A stretch of 14,501 nt of DNA from an uncultured Collinsella sp. (GTDB taxonomy: Bacteria; Actinomycetota; Coriobacteriia; Coriobacteriales; Coriobacteriaceae), in the NCBI GenBank assembly GCA_959605475.1, contig CAUHFS010000050.1, positions 1 through 14,501 on the forward strand, written 5' to 3'. Made by a program: the position numbers and the translations under genes. Below are positions 1 through 6,809 of the stretch, piece after piece (the first letter of the stretch is position 1; each line of letters starts with the position of its first letter). Below the pieces are notes generated by a model. It ran no database searches. It saw only the letters and a list, made by a program, of their open reading frames with translations, and had not been told where the DNA came from.

Positions 1-837
1 GTAGCCCATCATGCTGCCGGCGGGGCCAAGGATAATAAGCTCGACGGGCACGACGATGATCATGGTGAGCAGCGGCTTCAAGAACAGTTTGGTAACGTCG
101 GGAATGATCTTCTGAAGGCCGCGGTCGACAAAGTACATGAATACAACGCCCAGTACGATGGGCACTACCGTACTCGAATAGTCGTTCGTCGGGATGGGAA
201 TACCAAGAAAGTCGAGACCCTCGGCACCGCTAATGGACGAGCTGATCATGATCGCGCCCAGCAATGCGCCCATGATGGGCTGCATCTTCATGACGGCCGC
301 GAGCTGATAACCAAGATAAACGGGTAAGAAGCTAAACGAAGCGCTAAAGATCGCCAACAGGACCTGGGCGGTTCCGCTATCGGTGCTCAATCCGCAATAA
401 TTGACCAGGAGATTCTTGATCGAAAGAATGAGTCCGCCAACGATGAGCGCCGGGACGATGGGCATGAATACCTGTGCAGAGACGTTCCCGAATTTCTCAA
501 TCAAGCCCATGGCGGTGTTACCGCTTTTAATGCCTTCTGCAAGGTCTTTGGCGGTTTGGGCATCGTCGGCAACCGTGCCACCGCCGACTTCGATTCCCGC
601 GAAGTCGAGGAAGTCGTTGTAAGCCTCGGTGACGTTGGGGCCGATGATCACCTGAAGCTGGCCACCGCTGACTACTGCCCCGAGCGCCTGATCGGCCGAT
701 TTGGCGAGCTGGAGATCGATGATCGAGGTGTCTCGTGCGTCGATGCGAAGGCGCGTCGCACAATGAGTTACCGATGTAATGTTCTCTTTGCCGCCAACAG
801 CCTTTAGGACTGTTTCGGACATTGCCTGATATTTCAT
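1..837 (-). CDS. PTS sugar permease EIIBC, beta-glucoside (Glc) family, C-terminus beyond window
   Basis: Inner-membrane phosphotransferase permease that imports a sugar, probably a beta-glycoside, and phosphorylates it. I translated 279 codons in one open frame to the window edge, so the C-terminus (rest of IIC, possibly IIA) is missing. Residues 1-80 are the EIIB domain. Its motif THCATRLR carries the phospho-accepting Cys26. A linker rich in Gly, Ala and Asp follows, and hydrophobic IIC segments begin near residue 105 (for example QVFMPIVPALIVGGLI and STVVPIVLGVVFMYF). The start ATG at 837 has AGGAG six bases upstream and lies nine bases after the stop of the GH1 gene, so the two form an operon. 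The product of transport, a 6-phospho-glycoside, would be the substrate of that enzyme. The EIIB motif is characteristic of the Glc/Bgl superfamily and not the Lac family. The exact sugar cannot be read from sequence. Confidence 0.93.
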   Translation of the reverse strand, partial: MKYQAMSETVLKAVGGKENITSVTHCATRLRIDARDTSIIDLQLAKSADQALGAVVSGGQLQVIIGPNVTEAYNDFLDFAGIEVGGGTVADDAQTAKDLAEGIKSGNTAMGLIEKFGNVSAQVFMPIVPALIVGGLILSIKNLLVNYCGLSTDSGTAQVLLAIFSASFSFLPVYLGYQLAAVMKMQPIMGALLGAIMISSSISGAEGLDFLGIPIPTNDYSSTVVPIVLGVVFMYFVDRGLQKIIPDVTKLFLKPLLTMIIVVPVELIILGPAGSMMGY

Positions 838-846
838 CTCTTTCTC

Positions 847-2265
847 CTAACCTTCCTGCTCCTGATACTTCGAGATAAGGTCTCGGTACCAATACCAGCT
901 CTTTTTGGGGGTGCGCTCCAGATTGTTCTCGAAGTCGATATGGACAAGTCCGTATCGTTTTTCGTAGCCGTTGATCCAGCTATACAGATCCATCGTCGAC
1001 CAGAGGTAGTAGCCCTCAACGCGCGCGCCGTCGCGCTTAGCCCTCATCATGTGCTCGATGAACTGGCCCAGAAGCTCGATGCGGTCATCATCGTGGATCA
1101 TTCCGTCTGCGTCTGGTTGCTCATAGGCGCCATGTCCGTTTTCCGTAATAAAGATGCGGGGCGCGTCATAGCGCTCGTGGACATCCATGATGGTTGAATA
1201 CATGCAACCTGGGAGTATTTCGCGGCCCCATTTATTGCGGGGAACATTGCTGTCGCGGGCGCTTTCAAACAAGGGCGCAATGCATTTTCCTTCGACCTTT
1301 TTGCTCGAACCGCCCTTATTGTTCGCCGAAACGGCAAGCTCTCCACCGTGCCAGTCGGTTACATACTCTCGGCAATACACGTTGAGTCCAATAAAATCGA
1401 CTTTACCGTCTCTGAATTCTTCTACGTCATTTGGGGATCGATAGAGCGAGACGCCAAGTTTTTCAAGGATTTCGTCCATTTCTGGCGGCAGTTGACCCTG
1501 AAGCGCTGGTGCCAGAATCATGCGATTGGCGAAAAAGTCTGCGTATCGAAATACGTCATCAGGGTGCTCGGTTGCCGGGTCGAGTTCGACAACGCCGCCA
1601 TCGTGGACGGCGCCGATGATGCCGTCGTAGCCCATTTGACGATATGTTCGGACTGCGAGTGCGCTCGCGCGCATCAGGTTGTACTGAAACTGCATGTACG
1701 ACTGAACGTCGAGCGATCGATTGGGGGGATAGTTGCCCAACATGTTTACGCAGTAGCTGTAGAAATGCGGCTCGTTAACGGTAGCCCAGATTTTGACGCG
1801 GTCTCCAAAGCGCTCAAAGCAAATCTTGGCGTATTTGCAGAACCACTCTGCCATGTCGTTGTTCAGCCATCCGCCTTTGCAAGCAAGCGTGAATGGTAGA
1901 TCGTAATGGAACAGCGTAACGTTGGGCTCTATGCCATTTTCGAGGCAACAATCAATGACCCGATTATAAAAATCGATACCCTCTTCATTCACTTCGCCGA
2001 TACCCGTGGGGATGATTCGACTCCATGAAAGAGAGAAGCGATAAGTGTTTTGTCCGCCTTCTTTCATCATGCGGATATCTTCTTCATAGCGATGGTAGAA
2101 GTCGCAAGATACATCACCGTCAACATGGTTGATGTTCTTATTGCTTGTGTGGCTAAAGAAATCCCACTCGCCAAGGCCTTTGCCGTCTTCGTTCCAGGCA
2201 CCCTCGCACTGATAAGACGCCGTGGCGGAACCCCAGAGAAACGGCATGTTGTTCACGTTGTCCAT
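847..2265 (-). CDS. Glycoside hydrolase family 1, 6-phospho-beta-glycosidase
   Basis: Cytoplasmic retaining enzyme that hydrolyses phosphorylated beta-glycosides delivered by the adjacent PTS permease. The frame opens at 2283, but I prefer the ATG at 2265 (472 residues), because AAAGGGG lies just before it and the protein then begins MDNVNNMPFLWGSATASYQ, the usual GH1 start. Numbered from 2265, the acid/base glutamate is E165 in TVNEPHF and the nucleophile is E375 in ITENGHG. The late motif around 429-438, SWINGYEKRYG, has the Ser, Lys and Tyr that hold the 6-phosphate in phospho-specific GH1 enzymes; plain beta-glucosidases have EW at the Ser-Trp position. The Ser-Trp pair resembles LacG-type 6-phospho-beta-galactosidases more than BglA-type enzymes, so the sugar preference is open. 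It is the first gene of the operon and is divergent from the RpiR regulator. The length is normal for the family. Confidence 0.93.
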   Translation of the reverse strand: MDNVNNMPFLWGSATASYQCEGAWNEDGKGLGEWDFFSHTSNKNINHVDGDVSCDFYHRYEEDIRMMKEGGQNTYRFSLSWSRIIPTGIGEVNEEGIDFYNRVIDCCLENGIEPNVTLFHYDLPFTLACKGGWLNNDMAEWFCKYAKICFERFGDRVKIWATVNEPHFYSYCVNMLGNYPPNRSLDVQSYMQFQYNLMRASALAVRTYRQMGYDGIIGAVHDGGVVELDPATEHPDDVFRYADFFANRMILAPALQGQLPPEMDEILEKLGVSLYRSPNDVEEFRDGKVDFIGLNVYCREYVTDWHGGELAVSANNKGGSSKKVEGKCIAPLFESARDSNVPRNKWGREILPGCMYSTIMDVHERYDAPRIFITENGHGAYEQPDADGMIHDDDRIELLGQFIEHMMRAKRDGARVEGYYLWSTMDLYSWINGYEKRYGLVHIDFENNLERTPKKSWYWYRDLISKYQEQEG

Positions 2266-2322
2266 GAATCCCCTTTCCATCATTCAACACGGTGGATACG
2301 TGTGGCGGAATTACGATTAAGA

Positions 2323-2374
2323 TGACGTCAACTGATTTGAATCATAGGAGAACGACCAAAGCTGTTTGATTCAA
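2323..2374. promoter_or_regulatory. Divergent intergenic region with two operator-like inverted repeats
   Basis: Between the GH1/PTS operon and the RpiR gene I see TGATT-TG-AATCA at 2333-2344 and TTGA-T-TCAA at 2366-2374. TTGAATCA (2337-2344) and TGATTCAA (2367-2374) are exact reverse complements. The two centres lie about 31.5 bp apart, close to three helical turns. A further palindrome TGACGTCA occupies 2323-2330. Position and symmetry suggest binding sites for the neighbouring regulator. No convincing -35/-10 pair was found on either strand here. Confidence 0.45.
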
Positions 2375-2416
2375 TAAATGAACCATGATTTCGAGGAGAG
2401 CGGAAAGAGGGATCAC

Positions 2417-3250
2417 GTGAATATCAATGACTTCGATGTGCTCAATCGCATTAGCTCAATCATCAACAGCGAGTTTGGGTCAAACGATGCCGCCATCGCT
2501 CGATATCTCATCGCTCACATTAGGCGTTCGAGCGAAATCAATGTTGCCGCAATAACCCGCGATGCATTCGTGACCCGTTCCGCTGTTCGTCGTTTCTGCA
2601 ATCGATTGGGCTACCAGTCTCTTAGCGATTTGAAAGAATCATTTACTCAATCAGTCTTTCCAAGCGACTTAAGCCATCGAGAGGAGGAATTTGGCTACGA
2701 GGAGTACAGGGCAGAGCTCGACGTTCGCATGATCGAGATGTTCGCTGAGGTTGAAAGCGGCGTGTCCGATATCGCTATTAAGCACCTTGCCGACGAAATT
2801 GATGGCCATAAAAACGTTGAAATCTGGTGCACCAATAATGTGAGCGCCAATCTCGTACGATTTCAGCAGGAAATGTTTTATGCGGGCAAGATAGTTCGCA
2901 TAGTTGCTGGGGCTAACGTCGCGGAATTGAAAAACATGGGAGACGTTTCGCAGTCATTGATAATTCTCGTATCGGTCTCCGGGCTATTTGCGTCACAGGC
3001 ACGTGAGTATCTTGATTGCCGTTCGGGCAGGAAGATTCTAATTACTGCGTTTAGCAACGATGACAAATCGAGGTCTTTTGACCGTGTATATCGTCTTGGT
3101 AATGCGGGAAACGGAATTGACCGACTAGGCGTTTATTCGAAATATGCCATGACTTATTTCTTCGACTTGCTATCGTCGTGTTACTTGAGTCGCTACCCCT
3201 GCACCAAGGGGGAGCCGCTCTATGGGTCTACTTTGGCCTGGCCCGAGTAG
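2417..3250 (+). CDS. RpiR/MurR-family transcriptional regulator (HTH + SIS)
   Basis: Probable sugar-phosphate-responsive regulator of the divergent GH1/PTS operon. The N-terminal 75 residues form an RpiR-type helix-turn-helix, with a recognition segment around TRSAVRRFCNRLGYQSLSDLK. The C-terminal half, roughly 120-245, has the SIS-domain pattern (NVEIWCTNNVSANLVRF, then LIILVSVSGLFASQAREYL and KILITAFSND), which normally binds phosphosugars. The open frame begins at an ATG at 2378. That ATG has no ribosome site, while the in-frame GTG at 2417 has AAAGAGGG seven bases upstream and gives the usual family N-terminus, so I use GTG (277 residues). Whether it represses or activates cannot be told. 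Family and start are well supported; the target is inferred from divergent placement and the intergenic repeats. Confidence 0.88.
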   Translation: MNINDFDVLNRISSIINSEFGSNDAAIARYLIAHIRRSSEINVAAITRDAFVTRSAVRRFCNRLGYQSLSDLKESFTQSVFPSDLSHREEEFGYEEYRAELDVRMIEMFAEVESGVSDIAIKHLADEIDGHKNVEIWCTNNVSANLVRFQQEMFYAGKIVRIVAGANVAELKNMGDVSQSLIILVSVSGLFASQAREYLDCRSGRKILITAFSNDDKSRSFDRVYRLGNAGNGIDRLGVYSKYAMTYFFDLLSSCYLSRYPCTKGEPLYGSTLAWPE

Positions 3251-3281
3251 TTCGGCTCTATAGTTCTCCCGCCTAGAGAAT

Positions 3282-3376
3282 GAGCGTGGATAATCTGCCA
3301 CTTTGGCCTCAGAAACGCGCCAAAAGTGGGAGATTATCCACGCTCGATGTCAAACGGGAGAAAATCCACGCTCGAT
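3282..3376. repeat. Intergenic repeat: long imperfect hairpin plus an extra direct copy
   Basis: Arms 3282-3307 and 3319-3345 are near-perfect reverse complements (GAGCGTGGATAATCT ... AGATTATCCACGCTC, continuing through the CCACTTTGGC / GCCAAAAGTGG segments) around an 11-base loop. A third copy of the core lies 28 bases further on: GGGAGA-TT-ATCCACGCTCGAT at 3328-3348 and GGGAGA-AA-ATCCACGCTCGAT at 3356-3376. There is no T-run after the hairpin, so it is not an obvious intrinsic terminator, although it follows the regulator stop by only about 30 bases. It looks like a mobile or dispersed intergenic repeat. Confidence 0.7.
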
Positions 3377-3589
3377 TGTGCCGGTGAAGGCCGATCACGA
3401 CCTATGTAATAAGCGCAAGGGATCCGTTATCGAGGGTCGAGACTGCAGCCATACTCCATCACGCGAAAGTGTGCCCTTGGGAAATGACGCCGGCATTGCC
3501 AAATTCATCACTCCACATAATCAAACTCAACAAAACCGCAGGTCACGGCTATATAGATACGCCCGGAACCGTGTATCTAGAGGTTTTCG

Positions 3590-3619
3590 TTGACAGCCCC
3601 CAAGGTTGCATCGTATTAT
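3590..3619 (+). promoter_or_regulatory. Strong sigma-70 promoter of the tRNA-tuf operon
   Basis: TTGACA (3590-3595), an 18-base spacer and TATTAT (3614-3619) lie about 60 bases before tRNA-Tyr. The box context GAGGTTTTCGTTGACAGC recurs almost exactly at the rpmG promoter (5411-5428). It probably drives the three tRNAs and tuf, since no better promoter appears before tuf. Confidence 0.8.
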
Positions 3620-3681
3620 CTTCTTCGTTCGCGGGGGCGGCGGTCCAAAAGACCAAAGAACCTGCGGATACTTGAACGATT

Positions 3682-3763
3682 GGGAGTTTGCCCGAGTGGT
3701 TAATGGGGACGGGCTGTAAACCCGTTGGCTCTGCCTACATAGGTTCGAATCCTATAGCTCCCA
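3682..3763 (+). tRNA. tRNA-Tyr (GTA)
   Basis: Class II tRNA with a long variable arm. Acceptor GGGAGTT pairs with AGCTCCC; anticodon stem ACGGG/CCCGT encloses loop CTGTAAA with anticodon GTA at 3716-3718; T arm is ATAGG-TTCGAAT-CCTAT. Discriminator A is at 3763. The next bases are CCC, so the terminal CCA is not fully encoded, unlike the two following tRNAs. Confidence 0.95.
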
Positions 3764-3773
3764 CCCGTCAAGT

Positions 3774-3849
3774 GCCTGTATAGCTCAGTCGGTAGAGCAC
3801 TTCGTTGGTAACGAAGAGGTCACCAGTTCAAGTCTGGTTGCAGGCTCCA
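3774..3849 (+). tRNA. tRNA-Thr (GGT)
   Basis: Acceptor GCCTGTA pairs with TGCAGGC; anticodon stem CTTCG/CGAAG holds loop TTGGTAA with anticodon GGT at 3807-3809; T arm is ACCAG-TTCAAGT-CTGGT. CCA is encoded (3847-3849). It begins ten bases after tRNA-Tyr, so both are one transcript. Confidence 0.96.
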
Positions 3850-3852
3850 TCC

Positions 3853-3929
3853 GGCGGTGTAGCTCAGTTGGTTAGAGCACACGGTTCATACCCGTGGCGT
3901 CACTGGTTCGAATCCAGTCACCGCTACCA
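3853..3929 (+). tRNA. tRNA-Met (CAT), elongator-like
   Basis: Acceptor GGCGGTG pairs with CACCGCT; anticodon stem CACGG/CCGTG holds loop TTCATAC with CAT at 3887-3889; T arm ACTGG-TTCGAAT-CCAGT; encoded CCA at 3927-3929. It lacks the three G-C pairs in the anticodon stem and the unpaired 1-72 position of an initiator, so it is an elongator Met tRNA. An Ile2 tRNA with modified CAT is the alternative. It lies three bases after tRNA-Thr. Confidence 0.92.
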
Positions 3930-3940
3930 TAGGTAACACG

Positions 3941-3971
3941 GTGGCTTCTCAATAGTATGTTGAGAAGCCAC
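3941..3971 (+). promoter_or_regulatory. Perfect 12-bp hairpin between tRNA-Met and tuf
   Basis: GTGGCTTCTCAA (3941-3952) is exactly complementary to TTGAGAAGCCAC (3960-3971) with a 7-base loop. No T-run follows, so it is unlikely to be a terminator. It could be an RNase processing site that separates the tRNAs from tuf mRNA, or a leader element. A smaller stem, GTCCC/GGGAC, lies at 3989-4003 just before the tuf ribosome site. Confidence 0.6.
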
Positions 3972-4025
3972 TATGGTATAAAGGCAAAGTCCCGTCCGGG
4001 GACGACCTGTTAAGAGGAGGGCTTT

Positions 4026-5216
4026 ATGGCCAAAGAGAAGTTTGAGCGCACTAAGCCGCATGTTAACATCGGCACCATTGGTCACGTCGACCACGGCAAG
4101 ACCACGCTGACCGCTGCCATCACCAAGGTTCTCTCCGAGACCGAGGGCTGCAAGGCTGACTTCACTGCGTTCGAGAACATCGACAAGGCTCCCGAGGAGC
4201 GCGAGCGCGGCATTACGATCTCCGTCTCCCACGTCGAGTACGAGACCGCTTCCCGTCACTACGCTCACGTTGACTGCCCGGGCCATGCTGACTACGTCAA
4301 GAACATGATCACCGGTGCTGCTCAGATGGACGGCGCTATCCTGGTCATCGCCGCTACCGACGGCCCCATGGCTCAGACCCGCGAGCACATCCTGCTCGCC
4401 CGTCAGGTCGGCGTTCCCTACATCGTCGTCTTCCTGAACAAGTGCGACATGGTTGACGATGACGAGCTCATCGACCTCGTCGAGATGGAGACCCGTGAGC
4501 TCCTCTCCGAGTACGATTTCCCCGGCGACGACATCCCCGTCATCCGTGGTTCCGCTCTGGGCGCTCTCGAGGGCGACGCCAAGTGGATGGACGCTATCCG
4601 CGAGCTCATGAACGCTGTCGACGAGTACATCCCGACGCCTGCTCGTAACAACGACCTCCCGTTCCTGATGGCCGTTGAGGACGTTATGACCATCTCCGGC
4701 CGTGGTACCGTTGCTACCGGCCGTGTCGAGCGCGGTGAGCTCAAGCTCAACGAGCCCGTCGAGATCGTCGGCATCAAGGATACCCAGAACACCGTTGTTA
4801 CCGGTATCGAGATGTTCCGTAAGTCCATGGACTTCTGCGAGGCTGGCGACAACGTCGGTCTGCTGCTCCGTGGCATCAAGCGTGAGGACATCGAGCGCGG
4901 CCAGGTTCTCTGCAAGCCCGGTTCGGTTACCCCGCACACCAAGTTCACCGGCGAGATCTACGTTCTGACCAAGGAGGAGGGCGGCCGTCACACCCCGTTC
5001 TTCGATGGTTATCGTCCTCAGTTCTACTTCCGTACCACCGACGTTACCGGTACGGTCAAGCTCCCCGAGGGCACCGAGATGGCTATGCCTGGTGACCACA
5101 TCACCATCGAGGGCGACCTCATCCACCCGATCGCCATGGAGGAGGGCCTGCGCTTCGCTATCCGCGAGGGTGGCCACACCGTCGGTTCGGGCATCGTCTC
5201 CACGATCATTGAGTAA
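4026..5216 (+). CDS. tuf: Translation elongation factor Tu
   Basis: GTPase that carries aminoacyl-tRNA to the ribosomal A site. All G motifs are present: GHVDHGKT (19-26), RGITI (61-65) with the switch Thr64, DCPGH (83-87), NKCD (138-141) and the later GSAL motif. Domains 2 and 3 follow (GRGTVATGRVERG, and the C-terminal GGHTVGSGIVSTIIE). The length, 396 residues, is typical. AGGAGG at 4015-4020 sets the start at 4026. It sits downstream of three tRNAs, the arrangement known from the E. coli tRNA-tufB operon, and is closed by a strong terminator. Codon choice is highly biased to C/G-ending codons, as expected for a very abundant protein. Confidence 0.99.
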   Translation: MAKEKFERTKPHVNIGTIGHVDHGKTTLTAAITKVLSETEGCKADFTAFENIDKAPEERERGITISVSHVEYETASRHYAHVDCPGHADYVKNMITGAAQMDGAILVIAATDGPMAQTREHILLARQVGVPYIVVFLNKCDMVDDDELIDLVEMETRELLSEYDFPGDDIPVIRGSALGALEGDAKWMDAIRELMNAVDEYIPTPARNNDLPFLMAVEDVMTISGRGTVATGRVERGELKLNEPVEIVGIKDTQNTVVTGIEMFRKSMDFCEAGDNVGLLLRGIKREDIERGQVLCKPGSVTPHTKFTGEIYVLTKEEGGRHTPFFDGYRPQFYFRTTDVTGTVKLPEGTEMAMPGDHITIEGDLIHPIAMEEGLRFAIREGGHTVGSGIVSTIIE

Positions 5217-5243
5217 ATTAGCTCTCTGATATAGCTGACTTAG

Positions 5244-5280
5244 AGAACCCGGCACTTATATGGGTGCCGGGTTCTTTTCT
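5244..5280 (+). terminator. Intrinsic terminator after tuf
   Basis: AGAACCCGGCAC (5244-5255) pairs exactly with GTGCCGGGTTCT (5264-5275) around an 8-base loop and runs into TTTTCT. It lies 28 bases after the tuf stop and separates tuf from the rpmG unit, which has its own promoter. Confidence 0.92.
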
Positions 5281-5349
5281 GCAATGGATATTGAGCCGTT
5301 GCTGGTGTCCAGAGGATCGATAATGGTTCTGGGTACACCGTCGATTAGA

Positions 5350-5398
5350 TCTCGCTGGCTTCATTGATGTGTTCCAAATATGAATGGATTCAGCGAGA
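5350..5398. repeat. Inverted repeat upstream of the rpmG promoter
   Basis: TCTCGCTG (5350-5357) and CAGCGAGA (5391-5398) are exact complements with 33 bases between, ending 22 bases before the -35 box. Possible regulatory site or transcript hairpin; no T-run follows. The rest of the 5281-5420 gap shows nothing recognisable. Confidence 0.35.
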
Positions 5399-5420
5399 AC
5401 CAATTGATTCGAGGTTTTCA

Positions 5421-5450
5421 TTGACAGCACTTACATAGAGCTGATAAAGT
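5421..5450 (+). promoter_or_regulatory. Sigma-70 promoter of the rpmG-secE-nusG unit
   Basis: TTGACA (5421-5426), an 18-base spacer and TAAAGT (5445-5450) lie about 45 bases before rpmG. Seventeen of 18 bases around the -35 box (5411-5428) match the promoter of the tRNA-tuf operon, and the spacer has the same length. Confidence 0.75.
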
Positions 5451-5495
5451 ACCATCTCGTGCCCGTACGGGGCGGATATGAAAGGTTCAGGATAC

Positions 5496-5645
5496 ATGCG
5501 TACTCTAGTTACTCTTGCGTGCACTGAGTGCAAGCGCCGCAACTATACGACCACCAAGAACAAGGCGAACATGCCTGATCGTATGGAGATCAAGAAGTAT
5601 TGCCCCTGGTGCCGTCACCACACGCTGCACAAAGAGACTCGCTAG
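5496..5645 (+). CDS. rpmG: 50S ribosomal protein L33
   Basis: Small large-subunit ribosomal protein of 49 residues, beginning MRTLVTLACTECKRRNYTT and ending HTLHKETR. Two CxxC pairs (C9/C12 and C36/C39) mark the zinc-binding type of L33. Weak AGG-type ribosome sites precede the ATG (AAAGG and AGGA within GAAAGGTTCAGGATAC). It is the first gene after the promoter at 5421-5450, and tRNA-Trp follows 13 bases later. The order rpmG, tRNA-Trp, secE, nusG is common in bacteria. Confidence 0.97.
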   Translation: MRTLVTLACTECKRRNYTTTKNKANMPDRMEIKKYCPWCRHHTLHKETR

Positions 5646-5658
5646 TCTTTAGTCATAT

Positions 5659-5734
5659 ACGCCAGTAGTTCAATTGGTAGAGCATCGGTCTCCAAAACCG
5701 AGTGTTGAGGGTTCGAGTCCTTCCTGGCGTGCCA
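5659..5734 (+). tRNA. tRNA-Trp (CCA)
   Basis: Acceptor ACGCCAG pairs with CTGGCGT; anticodon stem TCGGT/ACCGA holds loop CTCCAAA with anticodon CCA at 5692-5694. Discriminator G and the CCA end are encoded (5731-5734). It lies between rpmG and secE, a frequent position for this tRNA. Confidence 0.97.
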
Positions 5735-5743
5735 GTCATTATT

Positions 5744-5777
5744 CCGTAAGCTCCCAATTGGGGGCTTACGGTTTACT
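5744..5777 (+). terminator. Hairpin with short T-run between tRNA-Trp and secE
   Basis: CCGTAAGCTCCC (5744-5755) pairs with GGGGGCTTACGG (5760-5771), one G-U pair, loop AATT, followed by TTTACT. The stem is strong and the U-tract weak. It may terminate partially, or mark the processed 3' end of the tRNA while letting secE-nusG be read through. No clear promoter was found between it and secE. Confidence 0.65.
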
Positions 5778-5810
5778 CATGTATAAGCGCATTGCGCGGA
5801 GGTAACCCAA

Positions 5811-6149
5811 ATGGCCAACAAGAAGAACAAGAAGAAGGCTCAGCAGCCGGCACCTGCCAATAACGCTGCCGCCAACTCCAAGGTTGAGGCCAAGAAGGCC
5901 GTTGCCAAGAAGAACGAGAAGGCTGCGAAGCCCAAGAAGAACGAGAAGCCTGGTTTCTTCGCCCGCACCAAGAAGTATTTCGCTTCGGTGAAGTCCGAGA
6001 TGAAGCGTGTCACGTGGCCCGATAAGAAGGAGCTCGTGAACTACTCGGTCGTCGTTTGCGCTTCTCTGATCGTCGTCGGCGTCGTCATCGCTCTGCTCGA
6101 TGCTGGCTTTGGCGAGGCTCTTGCTCTGTTCTCTGGATTGAGGGGCTAA
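5811..6149 (+). CDS. secE: Preprotein translocase subunit SecE
   Basis: Membrane subunit of the SecYEG protein-export channel. The protein has 112 residues. A Lys/Ala-rich, probably disordered N-terminal part (1-50) precedes the conserved amphipathic segment VKSEMKRVTWPDKKEL (residues 61-76) and one transmembrane helix (about 79-99). Single-helix SecE with a charged N-terminal extension is normal for actinobacteria. GGAGG lies seven to eight bases upstream of the ATG. nusG follows after three bases. Confidence 0.97.
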   Translation: MANKKNKKKAQQPAPANNAAANSKVEAKKAVAKKNEKAAKPKKNEKPGFFARTKKYFASVKSEMKRVTWPDKKELVNYSVVVCASLIVVGVVIALLDAGFGEALALFSGLRG

Positions 6150-6152
6150 ACC

Positions 6153-6689
6153 ATGTCTAAGCGTTGGTACGTCGTTCACACTTACTCTGGATACGAGAAC
6201 CGCGTCAAGTCCGATCTCGAGCATCGTATCGAGACCATGGGCATGCAGGACCGTATCTTTGATATCGAGATTCCTATGGAGCGCGTCACCGAGATCAAAG
6301 AGGGTGGCAAGCGCGAGACCAAGGATTCTAAGATCTTTCCGGGTTATGTCCTGGTTCGCATGGAGATGGATGACGATGCGTGGACGTGTGTTCGCAACAC
6401 GCCCGGCGTCACCGGTTTCCTAGGCGGCAACGGGAAGCCCGCTCCGCTTTCCCGCGACGAGTACAACAAGATGACTCGTCGTCCCGGTAAGGGCGATTCG
6501 CCCAAGCGCACCTCGGTTGATATTCAGGTTGGCACGTCCGTCCGCGTCACCGATGGCCCGCTTACCGACTTTGATGGCAAGGTCTCCGAGGTTAACACCG
6601 AGGCTGGCAAGCTCAAGGTCACGCTGATGATCTTTGGCCGCGAGACGCCGGTCGAGCTCGACTTTAACCAGGTCGCTGTCATCGCTTAA
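6153..6689 (+). CDS. nusG: Transcription termination/antitermination factor NusG
   Basis: Elongation factor that binds RNA polymerase and links it to Rho or the ribosome. The 178-residue protein opens WYVVHTYSGYENRVKSDLE, the NGN domain, with the FPGYVLVRMEMDDDAW segment at 62-77. It ends with a KOW domain (about 126-178; VGTSVRVTDGPLTDFDGKVSEV). It starts three bases after secE, with its ribosome site (GAGGGG) inside the secE end, so the two are translated from one message. Confidence 0.98.
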   Translation: MSKRWYVVHTYSGYENRVKSDLEHRIETMGMQDRIFDIEIPMERVTEIKEGGKRETKDSKIFPGYVLVRMEMDDDAWTCVRNTPGVTGFLGGNGKPAPLSRDEYNKMTRRPGKGDSPKRTSVDIQVGTSVRVTDGPLTDFDGKVSEVNTEAGKLKVTLMIFGRETPVELDFNQVAVIA

Positions 6690-6809
6690 GTTTTCGTCCG
6701 TTCGCGCGAGCGTGCTTCTTCTGTGACTGCTCATCTCAGGAGTGCTTCTAACACGTGCGTGCTTACGATATAGCAAGTACTTCACACTCGTGATTCGAAA
6801 GGAATGACC

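Larger units (their letters stand above)
3251..3681. other. Non-coding stretch between regulator and tRNA operon
   Basis: No believable gene. The small open frames here run through an inverted repeat and lack ribosome sites or recognisable products. The stretch holds the repeat cluster at 3282-3376, a short inverted repeat TAGATAC/GTATCTA at 3554-3560 and 3573-3579, and the promoter at 3590-3619. Nothing recognisable was seen in 3380-3550. Confidence 0.6.

Noticed and set aside
2266..2416. Clear sigma-70 promoters in the GH1/RpiR divergent region
   Set aside because: Several TTGA-type hexamers occur but none has a fair -10 box at 16-18 bases on either strand.
3303..3593. 96-codon open frame on the plus strand
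   Set aside because: It begins inside the inverted-repeat loop and ends at the tRNA promoter. It has no ribosome site and no recognisable protein.
3941..3971. Terminator between tRNA-Met and tuf
   Set aside because: The stem is perfect but no T-run follows and no separate tuf promoter was found, so termination here would silence tuf.
3924..5255. 443-codon open frame on the minus strand
   Set aside because: It is antisense to tuf. The frame is open only because of the strong C/G third-position bias of tuf, and the product is a low-complexity Leu/Asp/Val-rich sequence.
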